Numbered from the stretch's first letter, positions 17,081 through 27,457 are shown. The stretch is 64,000 nt of DNA from Cohaesibacter celericrescens (GCF_002866925.1 NZ_PKUQ01000016.1:248001-312000); one strand, 5' to 3'. The notes: generated from the sequence alone by a model not told the origin. Translations and numbers: made by a program.

Positions 17081-19036
17081 ATGTATTCGGCCATCGTCTT
17101 TTTACCGTTGTTTGGGTTTTTGATTGCCGGTCTTTTTGGCCGCTCGATCGGGCATAGGTCAGCGGAGACCATTACTAGTGGATTGGTTATTCTTGCCGCT
17201 CTATTGTCATGGATCGCTTTTTTGTCAATTGCAATCGGGCAAACCGAACCTCAAATTGTGCCCGTTATGAGCTGGATTCATTCCGGTACACTCTCCATTG
17301 ACTGGACGATCCGCGTTGATGCACTGACCGCGGTTATGCTGGTGGTGGTCAATACGGTCTCTGCCGTGGTGCATGTCTATTCCATCGGCTATATGCATGA
17401 TGATCCGCATCGGGCACGCTTCTTTGCGTATCTGTCTTTGTTCACCTTTACGATGTTGTCGCTGGTCACGGCTGATAACCTGCTTCAGATGTTCTTTGGC
17501 TGGGAGGGTGTGGGCCTCGCGTCTTACTTGTTGATTGGGTTCTGGTATCAAAAACCGTCCGCCAATGCGGCTGCCATGAAAGCCTTTATCGTCAACCGTG
17601 TTGGCGATTTCGGCTTCCTGCTGGGTATCTGTGGTATCTATGTTTTGTTTGATACCACCAGCTTTGCCGACATCTTTTCGGCGGCTCCTTCTATGGCAGA
17701 TAAGACGATTGTGTTTTTGGGGCATGAGTGGAGCGCGATGACCACCGTATGCCTGTTGTTGTTTATGGGCGCGATGGGCAAATCAGCTCAGTTTTTACTG
17801 CACACATGGTTGCCAGATGCGATGGAAGGCCCGACGCCTGTCTCCGCACTCATTCATGCCGCAACAATGGTGACCGCCGGTGTCTTTATGGTCGCGCGTC
17901 TGTCTCCTTTGTTCGAGCTTTCTCCCACTGCGCTTGAAGTGGTTACTTTTGTCGGGGCGACAACAGCTTTCTTTGCTGCGACCGTCGGCTTGGTTCAGAA
18001 TGATATCAAGCGTGTGATCGCCTATTCGACCTGTTCCCAGTTGGGGTATATGTTTGTGGCGTTGGGTATTGGTGCTTATGGCGCTGCAATTTTCCACCTG
18101 TTTACGCATGCCTTCTTCAAGGCTCTGTTGTTCCTTGGTGCCGGGTCTGTGATCCATTCTGTGTCAAACGAGCAAGACATGCGCCGCATGGGCGGTTTGG
18201 CTAAACATATCAAAGTTACCTACTGGATGATGATGATTGGAACGCTGGCGCTAACGGGTGTTGGCATTCCCGGAACGATTATCGGATTTGCTGGGTTTAA
18301 TTCCAAGGACGCCATCATCGAGTCAGCTTATGCGGCCCACAATGCGGTCAGTGGTTATGCCTTTGGTATGGTGGTTATCGCTGCGTTGTTCACCAGCTTC
18401 TACAGTTGGCGTTTGATCTTCATGACCTTCCACGGCAAAGAACGCATGAGCGCGGATGTGAAAGCCCATATTCACGAAAGTCCCAAGGTTATGATCCTGC
18501 CTTTGATGCTGCTGGCCGTTGGTGCGGTCTTTGCGGGCATGGTGTTCTCTGGCTACTTCTTCGGGGAGCATTATGATGCCTTCTGGAATGGCACATTGTT
18601 CACAAGTGAAGAAAACCACATTTTGCACGCCTTCCATGATGTGCCGTGGGCGGTGAAACTGGCGCCGTTCGTTATGATGCTGATCGGTCTTGTGACGGCT
18701 TATATATTCTATATTCGCGCACCCAATCTGCCAAAGCGGCTGGCTGCACGTCACACATGGTTGTATAAGTTTCTGCTCAACAAATGGTATTTCGACGAAA
18801 TCTATGACGTTTTGTTCGTACAGTCCGCCAAGAAACTCGGTGCCTTGTTATGGAAGAGGGGCGATGAGCAGGTGATTGATCGTTTTGGCCCCAACGGCAT
18901 TGCGGCACGGGTCATGGGGATGACCAATCGGATCGTTCGTTTGCAGACCGGCTATCTCTATCACTATGCCTTTGCCATGATGATCGGTGTTGCGCTGATT
19001 ATCACCTATACCATGCTTAGCGGGGGGGCGCATTAA
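17081..19036 (+). CDS. nuoL: NADH-quinone oxidoreductase subunit L
   Basis: A 651-residue antiporter-like proton-pumping subunit at the far end of the membrane arm, with about 16 hydrophobic helices and the long lateral helix at the C-terminus. Seen: [19 protein letters not shown] with the conserved Glu, and the proton-channel stretch [20 protein letters not shown] with its Lys/His partners further on. An ATG at 17081 follows GAGGAAACC. The stop overlaps the nuoM start (TAATG). Confidence 0.98.
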   Translation: MYSAIVFLPLFGFLIAGLFGRSIGHRSAETITSGLVILAALLSWIAFLSIAIGQTEPQIVPVMSWIHSGTLSIDWTIRVDALTAVMLVVVNTVSAVVHVYSIGYMHDDPHRARFFAYLSLFTFTMLSLVTADNLLQMFFGWEGVGLASYLLIGFWYQKPSANAAAMKAFIVNRVGDFGFLLGICGIYVLFDTTSFADIFSAAPSMADKTIVFLGHEWSAMTTVCLLLFMGAMGKSAQFLLHTWLPDAMEGPTPVSALIHAATMVTAGVFMVARLSPLFELSPTALEVVTFVGATTAFFAATVGLVQNDIKRVIAYSTCSQLGYMFVALGIGAYGAAIFHLFTHAFFKALLFLGAGSVIHSVSNEQDMRRMGGLAKHIKVTYWMMMIGTLALTGVGIPGTIIGFAGFNSKDAIIESAYAAHNAVSGYAFGMVVIAALFTSFYSWRLIFMTFHGKERMSADVKAHIHESPKVMILPLMLLAVGAVFAGMVFSGYFFGEHYDAFWNGTLFTSEENHILHAFHDVPWAVKLAPFVMMLIGLVTAYIFYIRAPNLPKRLAARHTWLYKFLLNKWYFDEIYDVLFVQSAKKLGALLWKRGDEQVIDRFGPNGIAARVMGMTNRIVRLQTGYLYHYAFAMMIGVALIITYTMLSGGAH

Positions 19037-20547
19037 TGAGCGATTGGCCACTTCTTTCGACCGTCGTTTTCCTGCCTCTGGTGGGTGCCTTGATGATCCT
19101 TTTGGTCAAGGGCGACAGCGAGCTTTCCCGTCGAAACATCAACAATGTCGCGCTCTGGACAACGATTGTGACGTTTTTGATTTCATTGTTGATCTGGAAC
19201 CAGTTCGACAATGCCAGCCCCGGTTTTCAAATGCAGGAAAGGGCGGATTGGCTAAGCGCAACCATTTCCTACCGGATGGGCGTCGACGGCATTTCGATGC
19301 TGTTTGTCATTCTGACAACCGCTTTGATGCCTGCTGCCATCTTTGCCAGTCGCAATTCAATCAACAAGCGCGTCAAAGAATATATGATCGCCTTTTTGGT
19401 GCTCGAAACCATGATGATCGGCGTGTTTTGCGCGCTTGATATGGTGCTGTTCTATGTGTTTTTTGAAGCAGGGCTCATTCCGATGTTTATTATCATCGGC
19501 GTGTGGGGTGGACAGAACAGGGTCTATGCCAGCTTCAAGTTTTTCCTATATACGCTGGTCGGTTCGGTTTTGATGCTGCTTGCGATCATGGCGATGTATT
19601 GGGAAGCGGGTACGACTGATATCGTGTTGTTGCTGGCGCATCCTTTCTCGCAACAGATGCAGTTCTGGCTGTGGATCGCATTCTTTACCTCCTTTGCGGT
19701 GAAAATGCCGATGTGGCCATTTCACACTTGGTTGCCCGATGCGCATGTGCAGGCGCCAACCGCTGGATCCGTTATTCTTGCCGGTATTTTGTTGAAAATG
19801 GGAGGCTACGGTTTTTTGCGATTCTCGCTGCCGATGTTCCCGCTGGCGTCTGACATGTTTGCGCCGATGATCTTTACTCTGTCGGTTATCGCCATCATCT
19901 ACACATCTCTTGTGGCTTTGGCGCAAAAGGATATCAAAAAGCTAATTGCCTATTCGTCCGTTGCTCATATGGGGTATGTGACGATGGGGTTGTTCACGGT
20001 GACCTCGCAAGGTGTGCAGGGTGGCATATTCCAGATGCTGTCACACGGGTTGGTTTCGGGGGCGTTGTTCCTGTGTGTCGGTGTTGTCTATGACCGCATG
20101 CATACACGCGAAATTTCTGCCTATGGCGGGTTGGTCAATCGCATGCCGGTGTTCGCGACCCTGTTCATGATCTTTACCATGGCCAATGTCGGATTGCCCG
20201 GAACCTCCGGTTTTGTCGGTGAGTTCCTGACCATCGTGGGCATTTTTCAAGTCAATAACTGGGTGGCCTTTTTCGCGACGACAGGGGTTATTCTGTCCGC
20301 GGCCTATGCCTTGTGGCTGTATCGCCGTGTGGTCTTTGGCAAGATGGAAAAAGAAAGCCTTAAGGGCATTCTTGATATGGACCAGCGCGAAAAGTTCATT
20401 CTCGTTCCACTGGCTGTGTTGACCATTCTATTCGGGCTATATCCGGCCCCAATTCAGAATGTGACGGCGGCGTCGGTGGAAAATCTGATCAACAATTATC
20501 AAGCAGCTCTGGCTGCTGCAGACAAGGTTGCTGTTCTGGCCCAATAG
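19036..20547 (+). CDS. nuoM: NADH-quinone oxidoreductase subunit M
   Basis: A 503-residue antiporter-like proton-pumping subunit of the membrane arm with about 14 hydrophobic helices. Family marks: [19 protein letters not shown] with the conserved Glu, [20 protein letters not shown], and [15 protein letters not shown] in the middle. Its start codon overlaps the nuoL stop by one base, which suggests coupled translation in a fixed ratio. Length and start agree with the family. Confidence 0.98.
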   Translation: MSDWPLLSTVVFLPLVGALMILLVKGDSELSRRNINNVALWTTIVTFLISLLIWNQFDNASPGFQMQERADWLSATISYRMGVDGISMLFVILTTALMPAAIFASRNSINKRVKEYMIAFLVLETMMIGVFCALDMVLFYVFFEAGLIPMFIIIGVWGGQNRVYASFKFFLYTLVGSVLMLLAIMAMYWEAGTTDIVLLLAHPFSQQMQFWLWIAFFTSFAVKMPMWPFHTWLPDAHVQAPTAGSVILAGILLKMGGYGFLRFSLPMFPLASDMFAPMIFTLSVIAIIYTSLVALAQKDIKKLIAYSSVAHMGYVTMGLFTVTSQGVQGGIFQMLSHGLVSGALFLCVGVVYDRMHTREISAYGGLVNRMPVFATLFMIFTMANVGLPGTSGFVGEFLTIVGIFQVNNWVAFFATTGVILSAAYALWLYRRVVFGKMEKESLKGILDMDQREKFILVPLAVLTILFGLYPAPIQNVTAASVENLINNYQAALAAADKVAVLAQ

Positions 20548-20582
20548 GCTTGTAGGCAATCGCAAAATGAAGTGAGTGAAAC

Positions 20583-22028
20583 ATGACCTCTGAGTTGGCT
20601 GCGCTTCCGGACCTGATGCCGGCATTGCCGGAAATTCTGCTGGCAGTGGGCGCTATGGTGTTGTTGATGATCGGTGCCTTTGGTGGCCCGCGCACCAGTC
20701 AGATGGTGACCGGTCTTGCCGTGGCGCTTTTGATCATTGCTGGTGCTATCTTGCTGTTAAGTCCTGGTGGCACGGTGGTGACATTCAATGGTGCCTTCAT
20801 TCAAGATCCGTTTTCGCGTTTGATGAAGATTCTCGTTTTGGTCGGCTCAGGTGTCGCTTTGGCCATGTCAGTCGGTTTCTCCAGAGTGGAAAAATTCGAG
20901 ACCATCGAGTTTCCGGTGCTGATCCTGCTGGCGACTTTGGGCATGATGATGATGCTCTCGGCCAATGATATGATCGCTGTTTATCTGGCGTTGGAGCTGC
21001 AATCCCTTGCGCTGTATGTTGTCGCGTCGATCAAACGTGACAGTACCAAGGCGACAGAAGCGGGCCTAAAATACTTTGTTTTGGGTGCATTGTCGTCGGG
21101 TATGCTGCTGTATGGCATGAGCCTGATATACGGCTTTACCGGACAAACGTCTTTTGCTGGTATTGCCGAGGCTCTGCATACTGATGAAGCCGGTATTGGT
21201 GCGATCTTTGGCTTGGTCTTCATTTTGGCTGGCCTGACATTCAAGATTTCGGCTGTTCCGTTCCATATGTGGACACCGGATGTTTATGAAGGTGCACCGA
21301 CACCTGTCACTGCATTTTTAGCCGCGGCGCCCAAAGTGGCGGCAATGGGTTTGATTGTTCGGGTTGTCTTTGGTGCCTTTGAGCCATTCGATAGTCAATG
21401 GCAGCAAGTGATCATCTTTGTCTCTATGCTTTCGATGGTTTTGGGATCTTTTGCTGCCATCGGACAACGGAATATCAAACGACTGATGGCTTATTCTTCC
21501 ATTGGTCACATGGGATATGCGTTGGTTGGTCTGGCTGCGGGCAGCGCGGCCGGCGTTGAAGGCGTGATCATTTACATGATCATTTATGTCGTTATGACGC
21601 TGGGTGCTTTTGCGGCCATTTTGTCGATGCGGCGCAAAGATGGCATGGTGGAAAGTATTGATGATCTATCCGGTTTGTCCAAAACCGATCTGCCCATGGC
21701 GTTTCTGTTGAGCGTGATCATGTTCTCGCTTGCGGGTATTCCATGGATGGGTGGTTTCTTCGGTAAATTCTTTGTGTTTCTTGCTGCTGTTGAAGCGGGG
21801 CTTTACCCGCTGGCTATCATTGGTGTTTTGGCCTCTGTTGTGGGGGCTTACTATTATCTGCGTATCGTCAAGATTATGTTCTTTGATGATCCGGCGCCGG
21901 TGTTTGAGAAAACCTCTGTCGAGCTTCGGCTGGTGTTGGTGCTGTGTGGTTTGTTTGTCTTTTCGATGGTGGTTTTCATCGGTCCCATACGGGCGATGGC
22001 TGAAGCTGCGGCCAAGAGCTTCTTTTAG
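20583..22028 (+). CDS. nuoN: NADH-quinone oxidoreductase subunit N
   Basis: A 481-residue third antiporter-like subunit and the last gene of the nuo operon. About 14 hydrophobic helices are seen, with [20 protein letters not shown] containing the conserved Glu, [20 protein letters not shown], and [16 protein letters not shown]. An ATG at 20583 follows AAGTGAGTG. A strong terminator-like hairpin begins 61 bases after the stop and should end most operon transcripts before birA. Confidence 0.98.
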   Translation: MTSELAALPDLMPALPEILLAVGAMVLLMIGAFGGPRTSQMVTGLAVALLIIAGAILLLSPGGTVVTFNGAFIQDPFSRLMKILVLVGSGVALAMSVGFSRVEKFETIEFPVLILLATLGMMMMLSANDMIAVYLALELQSLALYVVASIKRDSTKATEAGLKYFVLGALSSGMLLYGMSLIYGFTGQTSFAGIAEALHTDEAGIGAIFGLVFILAGLTFKISAVPFHMWTPDVYEGAPTPVTAFLAAAPKVAAMGLIVRVVFGAFEPFDSQWQQVIIFVSMLSMVLGSFAAIGQRNIKRLMAYSSIGHMGYALVGLAAGSAAGVEGVIIYMIIYVVMTLGAFAAILSMRRKDGMVESIDDLSGLSKTDLPMAFLLSVIMFSLAGIPWMGGFFGKFFVFLAAVEAGLYPLAIIGVLASVVGAYYYLRIVKIMFFDDPAPVFEKTSVELRLVLVLCGLFVFSMVVFIGPIRAMAEAAAKSFF

Positions 22029-22089
22029 GTGCGGATCAGTACGGACCTAGTTTCACAAGACAGATATCATTTCGTGTGATATGAGTTGC

Positions 22090-22123
22090 CTGCCCGAGGC
22101 TTGCCTCGGGCAGTGTTGTTTTT
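22090..22123 (+). terminator. Terminator at the end of the nuo operon
   Basis: CTGCCCGAGGC-tt-GCCTCGGGCAG, a perfect 11-pair stem, followed by TGTTGTTTTT. Strong stem, slightly broken T-run. It ends 23 bases before the birA start. Confidence 0.85.
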
Positions 22124-22146
22124 CAATCCTTTGATATGAGATTTTT

Positions 22147-22911
22147 TTGGCCAAGTTACCCGGTTCCTATCGTCACGTTTCGTTTGATACTCTTGATTCA
22201 ACCAATAAATATGCCTTGAAAGTGGCCGCCGAGGGCGACGCAGGCAATTTGTGGGTGACAGCTGGCCAGCAAAGCGATGGGCGCGGCCGTCGCGGACGCC
22301 CATGGAGTTCGAATGAAGGCAATCTCTTTGCCTCTTTGTTGCTCATTGATCCCGCTCCCATAAAAGATATCGGTCAATTGCCATTGGTCAGTGCCGTTGC
22401 TGTGCATCGTGCGATTTGTGACGTGGTACCGCCGCATCTGCGCGGAGCTATCAGCATCAAATGGCCCAATGATGTGCTCTGGGATAATCAAAAAATATGT
22501 GGAATTTTGCTTGAGAGCAGTGGGCTGTTGTCGGGGCATCAGGCTGTTGTGGTTGGTATTGGCGTCAATTGCCGCACGCATCCAGACAGAACCGACGGTC
22601 TATCGGCCACCAACCTGTCGCAGAGCGGATATGACGTTGATCCACTCGCTTTGTTTGAACGACTGGCATTCCACATGGCGGAACGGCTTGATTGTTGGAA
22701 TGGTGGTCTTGGATTGGCCGATATTCGCGAAGATTGGCTTAGTCGCGTACGCGGTTTGGGCAAGCCCATCGTGGCGCGCCTTCCGAATGAAGAAGTGCAC
22801 GGGGTGTTTGAACAATTGGACGAAAAAGGCGGCTTGATAATGCTGCTGCCCGACGGTACGCGACGTGTGATTTATGCTGGCGACGTTTTCTCGCCCGGCA
22901 CATTGACATAA
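22147..22911 (+). CDS. birA: Biotin--[acetyl-CoA-carboxylase] ligase, without DNA-binding domain
   Basis: A 254-residue enzyme that activates biotin with ATP and attaches it to biotin carboxyl carrier proteins. Seen: SFDTLDSTNKYA at the N-terminus, the biotinyl-AMP motif GRGRRGRPWSS (about residues 43-53), and KWPNDVLWDNQKICGILLE with the catalytic Lys. The E. coli-type N-terminal helix-turn-helix is absent, so this is ligase only. The only in-frame start is TTG at 22147, at the end of a run of seven T, with no good ribosome-binding site. The ATG at 22136 would be in frame if the run had eight T. Confidence 0.93.
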   Translation: MAKLPGSYRHVSFDTLDSTNKYALKVAAEGDAGNLWVTAGQQSDGRGRRGRPWSSNEGNLFASLLLIDPAPIKDIGQLPLVSAVAVHRAICDVVPPHLRGAISIKWPNDVLWDNQKICGILLESSGLLSGHQAVVVGIGVNCRTHPDRTDGLSATNLSQSGYDVDPLALFERLAFHMAERLDCWNGGLGLADIREDWLSRVRGLGKPIVARLPNEEVHGVFEQLDEKGGLIMLLPDGTRRVIYAGDVFSPGTLT

Positions 22912-22944
22912 TGGCGCGTAGGTGCGCCGAACTGAGAGAGATGT

Positions 22945-24609
22945 ATGGAAGCTTCTGAACTGGTGTTTATGCCCCTTGGCGGGGTCGGCGAAATCGGCAT
23001 GAATATGGCGCTGTATGGTGTTGGCCCTAAAGACGACAGGCGTTGGCTGATTGTTGATTTTGGTGTTGCATTTGCCCACGAGGCGCACCCTGGTGCTGAT
23101 TTGATTTTTGCTGATATTCGTTTTCTCGAGCATGAAAAGGATCGGATCGAAGGCATTGTCATTACCCATGGGCATGAAGACCATTTTGGCGCTTTGTTTT
23201 CTCTTTGGCCCAAGTTGCGTGCGCCTGTTTATGCGACTGGGTTTTTGGCCGATTTGGTGGCCGCCAAGGGCGAAGCCGAGTATGATGCCGAGGATGTTCC
23301 GGTGACCCGCGTAGCGCAAGGTGAGGCGGTTCAGATTGGTCCCTTTAATGTTGAATTTGTGCCCGTTTCCCACTCCATACCGGAAGCCAATGCCTTGGCC
23401 ATTCGTACCAAGCATGGGCTTGTGCTGCATACCGGTGACTGGAAACTGGATGAGACACCCGGTGTCGGGCGGGGCACGGATATTGCCCGTTTGAAAGAAC
23501 TGGGGCAGGAAGGTGTGTTGGCGCTGGTGGGAGATTCCACCAATGCGACGACGGAAGGCTCTTCTATTTCTGAACGTGATGTTGAGGAAGAGCTCAAGCG
23601 TCTGATTGCCAAAGCGCCGCATCGCGTGGCGGTGACGACCTTTGCATCCAATGTTTCTCGGGTGCAGGCTATTGCCCGCGCAGCGCGGGCCAATGACCGC
23701 CAATGTGTGGTGGTGGGGCGTGCGCTTTTGCGTTTCATCGAAGTGGCGCAGGAACAAGGCTATTTGACGGATGTTCCGGAGTTTTTGTCCGATGACGAAT
23801 ATGGTTACCTACCTCGAGACAAGGTCGTGGCGATCCTGACCGGCTCACAGGGCGAAAAACGCGCAGCATTGGCGCGTGTTGCCAGTGGGGAGCATCGGTC
23901 GGTGCAGTTCTCCAAGGGGGATCAGGTGATCATGTCGTCCAAGACCATCCCTGGCAATGAGCGGGCGATTGGTGAAGTGATCAATAATCTTGCACGACAG
24001 GATGTCGACGTTATTACCGTAAAAGACGCCCCTGTGCATGTGTCCGGGCATCCAAAGCGTGGTGATATGCGCAAACTTTATGAGTGGATACAACCCGAAA
24101 TGGCCATTCCTGTGCATGGGGAAGAAATGCATTTGAAAGCACATGGCAAGTTGGCGCGCGAATTGGGTGTGCGTGAAGTTTTGCATGTGCGTAACGGTTG
24201 GATGGCGCGTCTTGCTGGTGGCAAGGTGAGAAGCTGGGATACGAATCGCGGTGGCCGCTTATACAAAGACGGCTCACTGGTTGGCACCTTTGAAGATATG
24301 GGCATTCAGGAACGCCGCAAATTGTCTTTTGTCGGGCATATCACGGTGTCGATTACGGTCAATCGCCAAGGGGAGGTGCTGGGGCAACCACAAATGTGCC
24401 TTGCGGGTATCCCCGAGCGTGACGCCAAAGGGCGCCTGTTCATCAGCATTGTTGAATCCGGTATCTTTGGTGCCCTAAAGGGCATGCCTGCCAAAAAGCG
24501 TAAGGATGTTGACCTGCTGAGAGAAGCGGTGCGACGTTCTGTCCGTGGAGAAGTTCATCAATATTGGTCTAAAAAGCCAGTTGTCGCCGTCATGATCAAC
24601 CTTGTATGA
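22945..24609 (+). CDS. rnj: Ribonuclease J
   Basis: A 554-residue metallo-beta-lactamase/beta-CASP nuclease for mRNA decay and rRNA processing, with both endo- and 5'-exonuclease activity in relatives. Seen: the metal-binding ITHGHEDHFGALFSL (about residues 73-87), HTGDWKLDE, GDSTNATTEGSS, the beta-CASP region, and the C-terminal VHVSGHPKRGDMRKLYEWIQP and PVHGEEMHLKAH. An ATG at 22945 follows CTGAGAGAG. It lies 33 bases after birA, the usual pair in this order of bacteria, and is probably in the same transcript. Confidence 0.96.
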   Translation: MEASELVFMPLGGVGEIGMNMALYGVGPKDDRRWLIVDFGVAFAHEAHPGADLIFADIRFLEHEKDRIEGIVITHGHEDHFGALFSLWPKLRAPVYATGFLADLVAAKGEAEYDAEDVPVTRVAQGEAVQIGPFNVEFVPVSHSIPEANALAIRTKHGLVLHTGDWKLDETPGVGRGTDIARLKELGQEGVLALVGDSTNATTEGSSISERDVEEELKRLIAKAPHRVAVTTFASNVSRVQAIARAARANDRQCVVVGRALLRFIEVAQEQGYLTDVPEFLSDDEYGYLPRDKVVAILTGSQGEKRAALARVASGEHRSVQFSKGDQVIMSSKTIPGNERAIGEVINNLARQDVDVITVKDAPVHVSGHPKRGDMRKLYEWIQPEMAIPVHGEEMHLKAHGKLARELGVREVLHVRNGWMARLAGGKVRSWDTNRGGRLYKDGSLVGTFEDMGIQERRKLSFVGHITVSITVNRQGEVLGQPQMCLAGIPERDAKGRLFISIVESGIFGALKGMPAKKRKDVDLLREAVRRSVRGEVHQYWSKKPVVAVMINLV

Positions 24610-24625
24610 CATACGTGACGTTTTC

Positions 24626-24674
24626 CTCGCCAGCTATGTGATCCCGTACGGGACTTGCTGGCTATAAAGGCGAG
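24626..24674 (+). other. Structured gap between rnj and mce
   Basis: Outer arms CTCGCC (24626-24631) and GGCGAG (24669-24674), alternative inner arms CCAGC / GCTGG, and a central perfect palindrome TCCCGTACGGGA (24642-24653). It lacks a T-run, so an RNA-processing or protein-binding element is more likely than a terminator. Confidence 0.45.
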
Positions 24675-24695
24675 ACAGTGAAAGGATTCTAAGAA

Positions 24696-25100
24696 ATGAT
24701 TGGTCGTCTCAACCACGTTGCTATTGCTGTTTCTGATTTGAAAGCCGGTGTTGCTGTATATGGTGGCGCACTGGGTGCAAAAGTGTCAGAACCGCAGGAC
24801 GAGCCAGATCACGGCGTGCGTGTGGTCTTTGTGGAATTGCCGAATTCCAAGGTTGAATTGCTCGAGCCTTTGGGTGAGAACAGCCCGATTGCTAAATTCC
24901 TTGAAAAGAACCCAATGGGTGGCATTCACCACGTATGTTACGAAGTCGAAGATCTGCTTGCGGCGCGTGATAAACTCAAAGCGGCAGGGCTGCGGGTGCT
25001 TGGAGATGGCGAACCAAGAATTGGTGCGCACGGCAAGCCGGTTTTGTTTCTGCATCCTAAAGATTTTTGCGGTACTTTGACCGAGCTGGAACAAATTTAA
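24696..25100 (+). CDS. mce: Methylmalonyl-CoA epimerase
   Basis: A 134-residue enzyme of the vicinal-oxygen-chelate fold that interconverts (S)- and (R)-methylmalonyl-CoA in propionyl-CoA breakdown. The metal ligands are seen in LNHVAIAVSDL near the start, GGIHHVCYEVEDL in the middle, and LTELEQI at the end. An ATG at 24696 follows AAAGGA. The gene order rnj-mce-DUF1467 is common in the order; the mutase it serves is not in this window. Confidence 0.93.
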   Translation: MIGRLNHVAIAVSDLKAGVAVYGGALGAKVSEPQDEPDHGVRVVFVELPNSKVELLEPLGENSPIAKFLEKNPMGGIHHVCYEVEDLLAARDKLKAAGLRVLGDGEPRIGAHGKPVLFLHPKDFCGTLTELEQI

Positions 25101-25128
25101 GTTTACGCTCGAAAACAGGACAGACTAT

Positions 25129-25410
25129 ATGACGCTTGCTAGTGGCCTCGCAGTCTATTTCATTATTTGGTGGATTTCGCTTTTTCTCGTGCTTCCCTTT
25201 GGGGTAAAAACACAAGCTGAGACGGAAGGGGATGACATGCGTCTTGGCACCGCGCCAAGCGCCCCGGCCAAAGCAATGATGCTGCGTAAAATCTTGGCCA
25301 CAACGGTGTTGGCAAGTCTTTTGTTCGGCGCATTCTATTGGGCCGTTGAGATTATGGGACTGGGTCTGGATGACCTGACCTTCATGCCGATGCCCGATGA
25401 TCTGCGTTAA
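25129..25410 (+). CDS. DUF1467-family membrane protein
   Basis: A 93-residue protein with two hydrophobic helices (GLAVYFIIWWISLFLVLPFG and about VLASLLFGAFYWAVEIMG), joined by a polar loop GVKTQAETEGDDMRLGTAPS. The motif PFGVKTQ.E..... G...SAP matches the DUF1467 family of alphaproteobacterial membrane proteins, whose function is unknown. It follows mce by 28 bases, so cotranscription is likely, and is followed by a terminator. Confidence 0.9.
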   Translation: MTLASGLAVYFIIWWISLFLVLPFGVKTQAETEGDDMRLGTAPSAPAKAMMLRKILATTVLASLLFGAFYWAVEIMGLGLDDLTFMPMPDDLR

Positions 25411-25438
25411 ATACCTGTTCTGATTACAAAAATACAAT

Positions 25439-25473
25439 GGGTCTGTTGCTTATGTGCAATGGACCCTTTTTTT
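25439..25473 (+). terminator. Terminator after the DUF1467 gene
   Basis: GGGTC ... GACCC stem with an inner TTGC / GCAA pairing, followed by seven T. It closes the birA-rnj-mce-DUF1467 group. Confidence 0.8.
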
Positions 25474-25597
25474 GGACGGTGTTGTGCTTAAAATCGGATG
25501 ATTGTCATAAATATGTATTGAAACCCAAATAAGACATACAAGCATGCTTGTCTAAGCAACCAACAGTAACCATATGAAAAATATAGGGAAAAGAACA

Positions 25598-25624
25598 TAA
25601 AAAAAACAAGGCCCGAAAGCCTTG
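25598..25624 (-). terminator. Minus-strand terminator without an obvious gene
   Basis: CAAGGC-tttcgg-GCCTTG plus a run of eight T on the minus strand. In the plus direction the T-run is much weaker, so minus-strand use is favoured. Confidence 0.75.
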
Positions 25625-25883
25625 CTTTTAGAGTAATCGCGACGTGATCTCTGTACTCAACTTGCTTATTTTGGCTAGTAGAGAGCGGCAGCAGCGTGAA
25701 GCGCGCCCGAGATCTGTATCCTCCCAAGACATTTTTCGCGCGAGATGAGATAACAGTGGTGAGCGTATCTCTTATTATTATGTCGGGAGAGTAATCCCAA
25801 TAATTAGTTTTGTCATCCTCATTTTTAGACATTTGCGTAGTTTTTCGCAATTTCATGATCTCTTTTCGGTTGTACCAATTGTA
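25598..25883 (-). ncRNA. Candidate small RNA or short-peptide mRNA on the minus strand
   Basis: The minus strand has a strong terminator, CAAGGC-tttcgg-GCCTTG followed by eight T (25624 down to 25598), with no annotated gene before it. Upstream, TACAAT (25883-25878) could be a -10 box, giving a transcript of about 270 bases. The GC-richer core at about 25625-25740 includes CTTGGGAGGATAC and a 34-codon frame starting MSWEDTDLGRASRCC that ends just before the terminator stem, but has no ribosome-binding site. From memory, Rhizobiales have a known sRNA family near proS (possibly alpha-r45); identity was not checked. Confidence 0.45.
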
Positions 25884-25926
25884 TGGGTGTAGCGTCTAAG
25901 CATAAAGTCGAATATTTAAGGTGCTG

Positions 25927-25954
25927 TTGCTCGCTATTTGGCGCGCGGTATACT
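25927..25954 (+). promoter_or_regulatory. Possible proS promoter
   Basis: TTGCTC, a 16-base spacer, TATACT. It lies about 180 bases before the proS start. Good -10, moderate -35. Confidence 0.4.
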
Positions 25955-26134
25955 GCTTATCCTGTGTAAAAACAGTATGGGGCGGTGGTTTTGTCGATAT
26001 TTGATGTCGCATGGTTATTCTCAGTCTATAAAGACGGCAACAACGCTTGTCGGTTCCAAGACTCGCGCGCCTTGTGTTGCGCATAGTCGGTGCAACCTTT
26101 TCGTTTCTGATCCTGATAGAAAGAGCCAAGTCAC

Positions 26135-27457
26135 ATGCGTCTTTCCCGCTATTTCCTGCCTATCCTTAAAGAAAATCCCAAAGAGGCAGAGATTGTCTCG
26201 CATCGCTATATGCTGCGCGCTGGCATGATCCGTCAGCAGCAGGCCGGTATTTACAGCTGGCTGCCATTGGGATTGAAAGTGCTGCGCAAAGTCGAGCAGA
26301 TTGTGCGCGAGGAACAGAATCGCTCCGGTGCAACAGAATTGCTGATGCCGACACTGCAACCTGCTGAATTGTGGAAAGAGAGCGGGCGTTACGATGACTA
26401 TGGCAAGGAAATGCTGCGCATCGTGGATCGCCATGATCGCGATATGTTATTTGGTCCGACCAACGAGGAAATGATCACCGACATTTTCCGTTCTTCGGTC
26501 AAATCCTACAAAGATTTGCCGCTCAATCTGTATCATATTCAGTGGAAATTCCGCGATGAGATCCGCCCGCGTTTTGGCGTGATGCGGGGGCGAGAATTCC
26601 TGATGAAAGACGCTTATAGCTTTGATATCGATGAGGCACGGGCGCGTGAGGCTTATCACAGGATGTTCGTGGCCTATTTGCGCACTTTCAAACGTCTTGG
26701 CATGACGGCTATTCCCATGAAGGCAGACACAGGCCCAATTGGTGGTGATCTCAGCCATGAGTTCATTATTCTGGCAGATACCGGCGAGAGCGAGGTTTTC
26801 TGCCATAAAAGTTATCTCACAAAACCGGTGCCCGGTGATGATGTTGACTTTGATAGTGATTTGTCCGGCTATATTGCCGATTGGACAAAAGAATATGCCG
26901 CTACCGATGAGATGCATGACGAAACTGCGTTCAATGCTATTCCGGCAGAAGACCAGATTGCGGCACGTGGCATTGAAGTGGGGCACATATTCTATTTTGG
27001 TACAAAATACTCTGAGTCTATGGGCGCGACAGTAATGGCCGCTGATGGCAAGGACTATCCCGTTCATATGGGATCATATGGTGTCGGTGTTTCCCGTCTT
27101 CTTGGCGGTATCATTGAAGCCAGCCATGACGAGAACGGAATTATTTGGCCAAAATCGGTCAGTCCGTTCGATGTTGGTCTGATCAACATGAAGGTTGGCA
27201 ATGAAGAGACTGATGCTGCCTGTGAACAGCTGTATGAGCGCCTTGGAAATGCCGGATTTGATGTTCTCTATGACGACCGCACCGGCCAAGCTGGTGCCAA
27301 GTTTGCCACTATGGATCTGATTGGCCTGCCCTCGCAGCTTATTGTTGGACCCCGTGGTTTGAAGTCGAATGAAGTGGAAATCAAAGATCGCGCCACCGGA
27401 GAGCGCGAATTGGTTTCCCTCGATGCAGTGGTTGATCGTATCATCGCAAGTAATTGA
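26135..27457 (+). CDS. proS: Prolyl-tRNA synthetase (short type)
   Basis: A 440-residue class II synthetase that charges tRNA-Pro. Seen: motif 1 region [18 protein letters not shown], motif 2 [20 protein letters not shown], motif 3 [17 protein letters not shown], and the C-terminal anticodon-binding domain from about residue 345. At 440 residues it lacks the roughly 180-residue editing insertion found in E. coli ProS, as usual for alphaproteobacteria, so mischarged Ala-tRNA-Pro must be cleared by a separate protein. An ATG at 26135 follows GAAAGAGC. Confidence 0.97.
   Translation: MRLSRYFLPILKENPKEAEIVSHRYMLRAGMIRQQQAGIYSWLPLGLKVLRKVEQIVREEQNRSGATELLMPTLQPAELWKESGRYDDYGKEMLRIVDRHDRDMLFGPTNEEMITDIFRSSVKSYKDLPLNLYHIQWKFRDEIRPRFGVMRGREFLMKDAYSFDIDEARAREAYHRMFVAYLRTFKRLGMTAIPMKADTGPIGGDLSHEFIILADTGESEVFCHKSYLTKPVPGDDVDFDSDLSGYIADWTKEYAATDEMHDETAFNAIPAEDQIAARGIEVGHIFYFGTKYSESMGATVMAADGKDYPVHMGSYGVGVSRLLGGIIEASHDENGIIWPKSVSPFDVGLINMKVGNEETDAACEQLYERLGNAGFDVLYDDRTGQAGAKFATMDLIGLPSQLIVGPRGLKSNEVEIKDRATGERELVSLDAVVDRIIASN

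Larger units (their letters stand above)
25411..26134. other. Intergenic gap DUF1467 to proS
   Basis: 724 bases with no firm protein gene. It holds the DUF1467 terminator (25439-25473), a 14-base palindrome ACAAGCATGCTTGT (25538-25551), a minus-strand terminator (25598-25624) that has no annotated gene in front of it, and a possible proS promoter (25927-25954). A 122-residue minus-strand frame (25488-25856) runs straight through that terminator and is doubtful. Confidence 0.6.

Noticed and set aside
22600-23757. Long minus-strand frame (385 residues) as an antisense gene
   Set aside because: It is fully antisense to birA and RNase J; it arises from their codon structure and has no family match.
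25488-25856. 122-residue minus-strand frame in the DUF1467-proS gap as a protein
   Set aside because: It runs through a strong terminator on the same strand, and its second half is an A/T-rich hydrophobic stretch of low complexity. A small RNA or shorter peptide explains the region better.
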